Source: CAYVMN01 sp964452575 (lineage in GTDB: Bacteria; Desulfobacterota; DSM-4660; Desulfatiglandales; Desulfatiglandaceae). From it: a stretch of 20,623 bases of DNA. Positions 14,906 through 20,623 of the stretch are shown in pieces (positions within the stretch are counted from its first letter, which is position 1; every line of letters begins with the position of its first letter). The stretch covers positions 1-20,623 of the forward strand of contig CAYVMN010000068.1 of NCBI GenBank assembly GCA_964452575.1, written 5' to 3'. The translations under genes were made by a program, and so were the position numbers. The notes under the pieces are model-generated. The model worked only from the letters and a program-made list of their open reading frames with translations. It was not told where the DNA came from and ran no database searches.

Positions 14906-15295
14906 TCACCGACGGCTAAGGCCGCCGGAGGAAAGCATCTCCTGGAGGTCTGAACTCAGTTTATAAAGATCATCCAGGCGATCCACACTGGCGGCCTGCA
15001 CACGGCGATGGATTTCCGTTTGAAGATCATTAAGCTCCGTAAAGCGGTAGTAGGCCTGCGCTGTTATTGCGAATCCCTCAGGGACCTTCAAGTGGATTCG
15101 GTTTTTGATCTCCCCGAGGTCTGCCATCTTGCTGCCCCCCTGACCTGCAAGATGACTCCCTACCTCGCTAATGGGGATGGTAAGCGGGCCTCCAGCGGGT
15201 ACGTCCCCAGAGGAAAGGAGGGCCTCGACCTTTTCCTGATACGAAGTCTTGAACTGGTAAAGGATGATGCTGCTGAAGAGGCACGTCTTTTTCAT
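14906..15295 (-). pseudogene. Fragment of PEP-synthase/PPDK-like N-terminal domain
   Basis: A frame of up to 129 codons in phase with the preceding regulator stop. From about residue 45 it reads ISEVGSHLAGQGGSKMADLG, then EIKNRIHLKVPEGFAITAQA and YYRF, the hallmark start of the ATP-grasp domain of pyruvate phosphate dikinase / PEP synthase-type proteins. It continues through NDLQTEIHRR and LYKLSSDLQEM, then loses similarity (LSSGGLSRR) and stops. Intact relatives exceed 800 residues, so the catalytic site, swivelling His domain and PEP domain are all missing. Position 14906 is 18 bases past the channel gene stop, convergent. I read it as a non-functional relic. Confidence 0.65.
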
Positions 15296-15335
15296 CGGGT
15301 AGATCCAAGTCCAGTATCAGGAGATGAATAGGTTC
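15270..15335 (-). pseudogene. Receiver-domain-like fragment between regulator and PEP-synthase relic
   Basis: In the frame shifted by one relative to the regulator end, 22 codons read EPIHLLILDLDLPDEKDVPL, like the beta-3 strand and phospho-Asp loop (LLILDLDLPD) of response-regulator receivers. The similarity starts exactly where the regulator loses its Fis domain and stops where the PEP-synthase-like frame begins to make sense. It is too short for certainty, but its place supports a deletion scar. Confidence 0.4.
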
Positions 15336-16645
15336 AGGGCTTCGCAGATGATTGTACTTGCAAAACGGTTCATGCACGAATCAAAGACCTTGTCTTCTTT
15401 TGATGAGGTGAGGGTCTGACGTACCCATTCCTTCACTACCTGATGCCGGTCCTCGTCCAGGGGCTTTTTGGCCTGCCTCTCAACACCTATGCTCTGGGCA
15501 ATGTCATCAGGCCCAAGGGGGCCGCCGCGGTTAAATATCAACGACTTCTGTAAGGTGTTTGCGAGCTCCCGGACATTTCCCGGCCATGAGTAGCTGTTGA
15601 GCATATCCATGGCATCCCTGGTGATCCCCGGGTTGTCGATGCCCGTTTCTTCTGCGTGCCTCAAAAGAAAATACTCAATAAGCTGAGGGATATCCCCAGG
15701 CCTCCCTCTAAGGGGAGGAAGCCATATGGTGACCACCTTAAGACGGTAGTAGAGGTCTTCACGGAAGCGGCCTTGTGCGAGGGCAGCCTCCAGGTCACGG
15801 TTAGTGGCGGCAATTATTCTGACATCTACAGAGATAGTATCACGGCCCCCCAGACGTTCAATACTCTTTTCCTGGAGAAGCCTCAATATCTTGGCCTGAA
15901 TGCTGGACGGCGTATCCCCGATCTCGTCCAGAAAGACGGTGCCACCATGGGCCTGTTCAATCTTACCCACCCGGCGATGGGTCGCGCCGGTAAAGGAACC
16001 CTTTTCGTACCCGAACAGCTCGCTTTCAAGCAGGGTTTCGGGGATCGCCACGCAGTTGATCACAAGAAAAGGCTTGTTTGCCCTGAGGCTGTGTTGATAT
16101 ATGGCACGGGCCACCAGTTCCTTCCCTGTGCCTGATTCACCACGGATGAGGACCGTGGCGCCGGTAGGAGAAACCCGGCCGATGGCCTTATAGACATCCT
16201 GCATGGCCTTGCTTCGACCTATTAGCGCCTCCTTGGAGGCCTCATGGGGCATTCCGTCCATATCCACCGGCGAGCGCATAAAACGTCCGGCTTCGAGGGC
16301 CTGGCCTATTACGACCAACATGTCTGGGATTTCAAAGGGCTTGAGTATGTAATCGAATGCCCCCATTTTCGTTGCCTCTATTGCAGTCTCCGTAGTGCCG
16401 TAAGCGGTCATGATCACCACGGGAAGCTTCGGTTCAATCTCGTGAATGGCCTCAAAGGTCTCAAGTCCGTTCATCCCTGGCAATCGCATGTCCAAGATAA
16501 CCAGATCAGGCACATTTTTACGCACAATGTTCAGGCCTTCCTCGCCGGAGGCAGCGCTTTCGACTGTAAAACCCTCTTCTGTCAGCAGCTTATCGAAGCT
16601 CTTGCGCAACTGGTCGTCGTCATCAATTATCAGGACCGTGCTCAA
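15317..16645 (-). CDS. Sigma-54-dependent response regulator (NtrC family), C-terminus truncated
   Basis: 442 residues from TTG 16645-16643, chosen because AAAGGAG lies seven bases upstream and the receiver starts at once (STVLIIDDDDQ). Longer frames add an extension that overlaps the kinase. The receiver (1-115) has D52 (VILDMRLPG), T80 and K102 (ILKPF). The AAA+ domain (about 140-375) has Walker A GESGTGKE (169-176), the sigma-54 contact loop as GSFTGA (216-221), Walker B TVFLDEIGD and the Arg-finger region. The C-terminal Fis domain ends after its first helix, at FASTIICEALN, then LFIS and stop; the DNA-recognition helices are absent. It overlaps the kinase gene by 23 bases. Activation of sigma-54 RNA polymerase could persist, but specific DNA binding should be lost. 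Confidence 0.88.
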   Translation of the reverse strand: MSTVLIIDDDDQLRKSFDKLLTEEGFTVESAASGEEGLNIVRKNVPDLVILDMRLPGMNGLETFEAIHEIEPKLPVVIMTAYGTTETAIEATKMGAFDYILKPFEIPDMLVVIGQALEAGRFMRSPVDMDGMPHEASKEALIGRSKAMQDVYKAIGRVSPTGATVLIRGESGTGKELVARAIYQHSLRANKPFLVINCVAIPETLLESELFGYEKGSFTGATHRRVGKIEQAHGGTVFLDEIGDTPSSIQAKILRLLQEKSIERLGGRDTISVDVRIIAATNRDLEAALAQGRFREDLYYRLKVVTIWLPPLRGRPGDIPQLIEYFLLRHAEETGIDNPGITRDAMDMLNSYSWPGNVRELANTLQKSLIFNRGGPLGPDDIAQSIGVERQAKKPLDEDRHQVVKEWVRQTLTSSKEDKVFDSCMNRFASTIICEALNLFIS

Positions 16646-18113
16646 CGTTTGACTCCTTTGCTGGAAGGGTGATAATAAATGTGGTACCTTCGCCCTCTTT
16701 GGATATAAGATTGACCCTGCCACCGTGCTCTTCAATGATTCGCGCGACAATACTTAGACCCAGGCCTGTGCCCTCCTCTTTGGTGGTAAAGAATGGCTGA
16801 AAGACCTTACTTAGTATCGATTCGGGCATCCCCGGGCCACTATCCGAGACTCGAATCACAACTACCTTGCCCAAAGGCTCCACAAAATCCACATCCTCTC
16901 GGACCACGATCGATCCGCCACCTTTCATGGCCTCGCAGGCATTGACTACGAGGTTAACAAAGACCTCCTTCAACTGCTCCGGATCGACTTCAATCTCGGG
17001 CAGCCTTGTATTGCGCTCAACACTGATATCCACATCGTATGAGCGGAGGCGATGCTGCAACAGCTGAATGGCCAGGTCAACTACCTCAGAGGGACTGACC
17101 ATCTGGATCTTGAGCTTGGGCGGCCGGGAGAACTCGAGAAAATTCTGGACAATGGTGTCTATGTGACGAATCTCCTCTGAGATAACTTCAAAGTCATCCT
17201 CCTGAGGATCTGAGAGGCTGAGGGTCCGGCTCAAAGAAAATAAACGCATCTTCACTGAGGTCAGGGGATTACGAATACTATGGGCCATCCCGGCGGCCAA
17301 TTTGCCCACCAGGACCATCTTCTCTGCCTGAAGGAGGGACTCGCGACTCTTTTCCAGTTCAACCTGGGTAAGATCCACATCTTCCAGCAAACCGCGAACA
17401 CTTTGACTAAGTGCCTTGACCTCATCCCCTGAGCGGCTGGAACTACCCTCCCGATCTGCCTCTACAACCAGTTGCCTCAGTGGCCCCAGGATATGGTGTA
17501 CCAGCACAAAGGCCAGAAGGACACCCAGGGTAAGGACGATTATGACAGCGGTAAGTGCAATTGCCCTGAGCCTTCTTGCCTGGGAATGGCTTTCATAACC
17601 CGCTGCATTGATCAGATCACGATGGAGGCCTTTATATGCCTCGCAGCGGTCAAGTATCTTGAAGAAGCGGTCGCGCACCTCCCTGTGGAGCCTTGATCCG
17701 GCCTCGCGTTCCGTCGATTTATAATGTTCAATCACCTGATCCTTGAGGGCAATGTAATCATTATAATCAGCTTCTATACTGTCTATGGCCTTCTTCTGCT
17801 CCTGGTTCTCTGCCAGGGAACGTACGTCTCTGAGCCGCTCCTTGAAGATCTGACGATACTCGCCGAGCTGCCTCAACCAATCCGGGTCACCGTCCAGGTA
17901 GAAATAGGAGACAAATCCCTTCTGATTAACCAGGGCGTTTTCGAGACCTGCTGCAGCCTGAAAGGCAGCCACATTTTTGCCGACGACCTGGGTCAACAGG
18001 CCTTGCATCTGGTATGTATACCATATCATTACCACCCCGCCTGCCAGGGTGATAAAGACCAGTGCAATCAAGATCAGGTAAATGCGGAGACGCAGGCTTA
18101 TCTTCTTCCACAT
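16623..18113 (-). CDS. Membrane sensor histidine kinase
   Basis: 496 residues. Two membrane helices (about 9-33 and 185-207) bracket a periplasmic four-helix sensor (about 34-180). A HAMP-like linker (IL-GPLRQL) and a coiled coil (about 235-268) follow. The HisKA domain carries the phospho-His in GMAHSIRNPLTSVKMR (H278); the residue after His is Ser, where Glu is usual. The HATPase part has the N box VNLVVNACEAM, the G1 box DSGPGM, an F box PFFTTKEEGTG and the G2 box GTGLGLS. It phosphorylates the overlapping sigma-54 regulator. It lies downstream of an anion transporter and a CBS protein, so the signal may be transport state or substrate. Apart from the H-box Ser, it looks complete. Confidence 0.9.
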   Translation of the reverse strand: MWKKISLRLRIYLILIALVFITLAGGVVMIWYTYQMQGLLTQVVGKNVAAFQAAAGLENALVNQKGFVSYFYLDGDPDWLRQLGEYRQIFKERLRDVRSLAENQEQKKAIDSIEADYNDYIALKDQVIEHYKSTEREAGSRLHREVRDRFFKILDRCEAYKGLHRDLINAAGYESHSQARRLRAIALTAVIIVLTLGVLLAFVLVHHILGPLRQLVVEADREGSSSRSGDEVKALSQSVRGLLEDVDLTQVELEKSRESLLQAEKMVLVGKLAAGMAHSIRNPLTSVKMRLFSLSRTLSLSDPQEDDFEVISEEIRHIDTIVQNFLEFSRPPKLKIQMVSPSEVVDLAIQLLQHRLRSYDVDISVERNTRLPEIEVDPEQLKEVFVNLVVNACEAMKGGGSIVVREDVDFVEPLGKVVVIRVSDSGPGMPESILSKVFQPFFTTKEEGTGLGLSIVARIIEEHGGRVNLISKEGEGTTFIITLPAKESNVEHGPDN

Positions 18114-18230
18114 GTTCGAGGTGCCTCTTAACCTGATGCAGGAGGAATATTCAAGGAATCATAACCGGAGTTATTAGTGCCACTCATACTTGCACACGGA
18201 TTGGCGGGTTTTAGAGGAATTTCGGGGACC

Positions 18231-18365
18231 TTACTCCAGGCCATGCATAGACAATGCCTCTTTGACCCTGGCCTCTCTGATCTTCTCTTCATGGTCACGC
18301 TTCTTCTTGGCGGCCTCCTTCACCTTGCCCAGGAGTTGATCAATAAAACCCAACCCAACTACCAT
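18231..18365 (-). CDS. 44-residue charged microprotein between transporter and kinase
   Basis: ATG 18365-18363 to TAA 18233-18231. It starts with a short hydrophobic end, MVVGLGFIDQLLG, then a strongly charged amphipathic helix (KVKEAAKKKRDHEEKIREAR) ending in MHGLE. The gap from the transporter stop is 50 bases and shows no ribosome site; an AT hairpin (TTTTAC-ATTTT-GTAAAA, 18383-18399) lies in it. Start and expression are therefore uncertain. The composition is protein-like and its place in a co-directional cluster suggests a small regulator or stabilising subunit of the transporter. I do not know its family. A longer decayed gene is the alternative. The rest of 18114-18415 appears empty. 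Confidence 0.5.
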   Translation of the reverse strand: MVVGLGFIDQLLGKVKEAAKKKRDHEEKIREARVKEALSMHGLE

Positions 18366-18415
18366 ATAGAAGTGTCAGCTTTTTTTACAAAATGTAAAAT
18401 TGTCTATACCCTTCC

Positions 18416-19740
18416 CTACTGGGCGGCGCTTCGCATGGCCTGCCCGGCCGTCTCAAGGATTCCCTCAGGAAAGCCGATGATGTTATATACCAGCAGGAAT
18501 TCGATGACCCAGATCACTCCGAGGGAAAGGACCCATAGGATAAAGCCGTACTTCACAAAATCCATAGGATGAATTATCTTTTCGCCTGTATCTGGATAGA
18601 TCCCCAGGCCATAGACTATGGCGTTGTTCGGGGTCCCCACAATCAGGAAATGGGCAAAAGAGGTGGCAAAGGCCACAGCCAGACCCACGGCCCACGGCTC
18701 CCAGGCCACACCCGTCATGATCCCCATGGGGATTACGATGGGCCCCCAAGCCCGAGCTCTTCCCCGCCCACGATCCACAGGACCAGAATCAGGAGGAGCA
18801 TGCCAAAGGTAATGTACTCTGGGTAGGTCATCTTTCCCATCCTTTGGGTCTCCTCTTTGATGGCTGCCAGTCCAGGGGTCAGATCCTTGGTCTTGATCTT
18901 CCTGCCGAAAAGGACAAGCATGTACACGGCCACGATTACCCCTAATATCGGGACAATCGGCATCCCGTACTTCATCCATGTAAAGAAGTCCATCGGCACC
19001 TTGTACTCACTCCAGAATCCCATCATGATGACGTTGCGCCCCCCGGCGGCCGGCGAGCCAACGCCTCCCACATTAAGGGAATAACAGAGGGCAAAGAGCA
19101 GGAACTTGGCCAGTGCCGGATCATGTTCGATCCGGCCCCCTTTGCTCCTGGCTGATACGGCGCCGAAATAGACCGCCGCCATGACCGGGGTCATAAAGGC
19201 ACACATGGCATGAGCGGAGATAAATGATCCTACAATGGCCATGCTGATGCACAGGACAAAGACAGGGACCAGAAAGCCCTTGGTCCAACCAAGGAGCCAA
19301 CTGGCCAACCTCTTATGTAGGCCCACATCGACAACCGCTACACCCATGGCCAAGACCCCCAGAAGGAACATGGGGGCATCGCCCGCGAATGTCTGGCCGA
19401 TCATGGCACGGGGCAGAAGGTGCAGAAAGTAGGCCAGGATAGGCATCAAGATACCGGTCAACCCGATCGGGATCGCCTCTGTGGCAAAGAAGATGACCGC
19501 CATGGGGATGATGCCGAGGACCAGCTTGGTCTTGTGGGCTGCTTCCTGTACGCTGTGGGCCACCTCCCACTCCATCATTCGTTTGGCAAAGCCATATTTC
19601 TCCACGGTCACAACCATGCTCTCCGGGGTAGGCAAGACAAAGGCAATAAGGACAAAAATACCGGCTCCAATGCAGATCCACAATAGCTTGCTGGCCAGGA
19701 TCCCACCCCCTCCTGCCTTATTTTCTAATTCATGGCTCAT
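18416..19740 (-). pseudogene. DASS/SLC13-family anion transporter, interrupted by a one-base frameshift
   Basis: ATG 19740 has AAAGGAGG upstream. The first frame runs about 335 codons to a stop at 18735-18733; the remaining 110 or so codons continue in another frame to 18416. Adding one G to the run of five (18743-18747 on the plus strand) restores LGLGGPIVIPMGIMTG and a 441-residue protein. The two Na/anion motifs of the family are visible: SLNVGGVGSPAAGGRNVIMM in the first repeat and FLIVGTPNNAIVYG in the second. There are about 11 membrane segments. Family members take up di- or tricarboxylates, sulfate or taurine with sodium. The break is a real mutation, a sequencing error in a homopolymer, or slippage. 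It sits in a cluster with the CBS, kinase and regulator genes. Confidence 0.82.
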
Positions 19741-19802
19741 ACGGAAAGGCCTCCTTTTCTCCCTAATTTCTTATTCGGCATATTTCAGGGCTAGGCCCGA
19801 TG

Positions 19803-20363
19803 TCAAAGAACACAAGTCTTCATGATCGCAAAGACCTCAGCAAACACATCCGTAAGCCGCAATATCCCAACAATTCTTTTCTGCCTGGTCACAAGAAGAG
19901 AGTGGTGGTGGCCCATAACCAGCTGGTTTATTGCCTCGTCCAACGTGGCGCTTTCTTCGATGTATTCGTCTTCGGTAGGGGTATACATGAAGTCCTTCAC
20001 CTTATAGCTCGCCGCTTTGGTGCAGATATCTCTCAGAGGGGTATCCCAAAGACTCTGCTGTTGCAGCAAGGTCCTCAGGAATTGGGGGCTAAAACCGGCA
20101 CGGGATAGCCTACCCGGGTCTCCCAGGTCTCTATACTTTGGCTCCAAGGCCTTGAGCACATCTAGCTGACTCACCTTTCCCACGATTATCTTATTCTCGT
20201 CAAATACCAAGATCGCCCTGTGGAGATACTTGTACCGGGTCCGGTCCAACCTGTTTTGGGCCTCTTCCAGTGCCACCACTGCCTCGAACAAGGTTACCTC
20301 CTGAGAAACCGTAGCATATTCCTCCAGGGGCACCATCAAATCCTTTACTGATATCTGTTTCAT
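19803..20363 (-). CDS. Twin CBS-domain protein
   Basis: 186 residues from ATG 20363, which has GGGGGG four bases upstream; an in-frame ATG at 20375 adds four residues. The first CBS half (about 1-75) has VKDLMVPLEEYATVSQEVTL and ILVFDENKIIVGKVSQLDVL. A middle loop carries a Tyr/Asp-rich stretch. The second CBS half (about 118-186) has VKDFMYTPTEDEYIEESATL and SLLVTRQKRIVGILRLTDVF. CBS pairs bind adenosine nucleotides and gate partner enzymes or carriers. It lies 62 bases before the DASS transporter on the same strand, so energy-state control of uptake is a reasonable inference. No catalytic domain is attached and the protein seems complete. Confidence 0.88.
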   Translation of the reverse strand: MKQISVKDLMVPLEEYATVSQEVTLFEAVVALEEAQNRLDRTRYKYLHRAILVFDENKIIVGKVSQLDVLKALEPKYRDLGDPGRLSRAGFSPQFLRTLLQQQSLWDTPLRDICTKAASYKVKDFMYTPTEDEYIEESATLDEAINQLVMGHHHSLLVTRQKRIVGILRLTDVFAEVFAIMKTCVL

Positions 20364-20381
20364 GTTACCCCCCATATCCCT

Positions 20382-20462
20382 TTAAATCATAAATAACCCA
20401 CCGGTTATACCGGTGAGAAATGCAAAGGCTATGCCGTTTAGGGCGATTATTATGACGAGTTT
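20382..20462 (-). other. Hydrophobic mini-frame (single membrane helix) upstream of CBS gene
   Basis: In the minus strand, a frame ending at TAA 20384-20382 encodes LVIIIALNGIAFAFLTGITG and GLFMI, a clean transmembrane helix. It ends 18 bases before the CBS start. No ATG precedes it; the frame continues into the AAATCCGAAA repeat, so its 5' part may have been replaced by the repeat. It could be a leftover of a small membrane gene or a chance frame. Confidence 0.3.
20399..20415. promoter_or_regulatory. Perfect 6-bp hairpin upstream of the CBS gene
   Basis: CACCGG (20399-20404), loop TTATA, CCGGTG (20410-20415). It lies inside the hydrophobic mini-frame, about 35 bases before the CBS gene, and may be an operator or leader hairpin. 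No T run follows on the minus strand. Confidence 0.3.
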
Positions 20463-20623
20463 AAAATCCGAAATCCGAAACAAATTCAAAATTCGAATAT
20501 CCCAATGACAAAGACAGTTCCTCCAGGTTAGGGAATCGCAATGATGGATTGGATAGTGAGGATTTGGCCATTTGAATTTTGGTCATTCGATATTGTTTCG
20601 AATTTCGGATTTAGAGATTCGGA
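20461..20623. repeat. Imperfect inverted repeat of the AAATCCGAAA family
   Basis: The left arm, about 20462-20508, carries AAATCCGAAATCCGAAACAA followed by ATTCGAATAT. The right arm, about 20565-20623, reads back as AAATCCGAAATTCGAAACAA. They flank a core of about 57 bases. The same words occur singly at 3529-3580. It continues to the window edge, so its full length is unknown. Confidence 0.55.

Noticed and set aside
14884..14919. TTAGCCG/CGGCTAA pairing after the channel gene as a terminator
   Set aside because: Loop of over 20 bases and no T run on either side.
15656..16135. Plus-strand 159-codon open frame
   Set aside because: Lies fully opposite the intact AAA+ domain of the sigma-54 regulator; a shadow of that gene.
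17724..18131. Plus-strand 135-codon open frame with hydrophobic stretches
   Set aside because: Complement of the kinase sensor domain, which has clear family motifs.
18120..18180. TGGCAC as a sigma-54 promoter before the kinase
   Set aside because: The -24-like TGGCAC is present on the minus strand, but no GC-containing -12 element follows at the right distance.
18177..18572. Plus-strand 131-codon open frame near the transporter 3' end
   Set aside because: Overlaps the transporter C-terminus and the microprotein on the other strand and matches no family.

Overview
The window looks like a chromosomal segment of a Desulfobacterota (deltaproteobacterial) organism of roughly even base composition. 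This is inferred from gene families and protein wording, not from a marker gene. Supporting signs are an NtrC-type sigma-54 regulator paired with a 4-helix sensor kinase, a split purine gene (free-standing IMP cyclohydrolase), a PEP-synthase-like fragment of the type common in that phylum, Trp-rich and BamE-like small lipoproteins, and dispersed intergenic repeats built from short words such as AAATCCGAAA and GGTTCA. No rRNA, tRNA, CRISPR array or intact transposase was found.

Left part (1-4039). The window opens with the N-terminus of a CYTH-like protein (minus), then a vapBC-type toxin-antitoxin pair (minus). A gene-poor stretch of about 900 bp (943-1838) holds a short orphan reading frame and a large imperfect inverted repeat. 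A plus-strand envelope cluster follows: a secreted YidD-like protein, a TPR protein with C-terminal membrane segments, a Trp-rich lipoprotein and a BamE-like lipoprotein.

Middle part (4236-12313). An APC-family amino-acid permease and a stand-alone IMP cyclohydrolase lie on the plus strand. On the minus strand lies a signalling cluster, in transcription order: a CHASE2 membrane class III nucleotide cyclase, an exported caspase-like protease (FecR-like, C14, PEGA and NTF2-like domains) and a small Cys-rich protein. The cyclase has Gln where adenylyl cyclases normally have the base-selecting Lys. After a 680-bp gap come a PmtA-like SAM methyltransferase and a small Cys-containing protein (plus).

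Right part (12665-20623). A large YbiO/MscS-type mechanosensitive channel (plus) faces a minus-strand cluster read from the right: a hydrophobic mini-frame, a twin-CBS protein, a DASS/SLC13 anion transporter, a 44-residue charged microprotein, a histidine kinase and a sigma-54 response regulator. Two members of this cluster are damaged. The transporter has an apparent one-base deletion in a G run. The regulator ends inside its Fis domain and runs into a mosaic of a receiver-like fragment and a PEP-synthase N-terminal fragment. The likely original role is transporter-coupled two-component control of uptake of a small organic or sulfur anion. Whether it still works depends on whether the transporter frameshift is real.

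The parts most worth following up are the CHASE2-cyclase/caspase/Cys-protein cluster, the collapsed 3' end of the regulator, the microprotein between transporter and kinase, and the long inverted repeat at 1361-1690.
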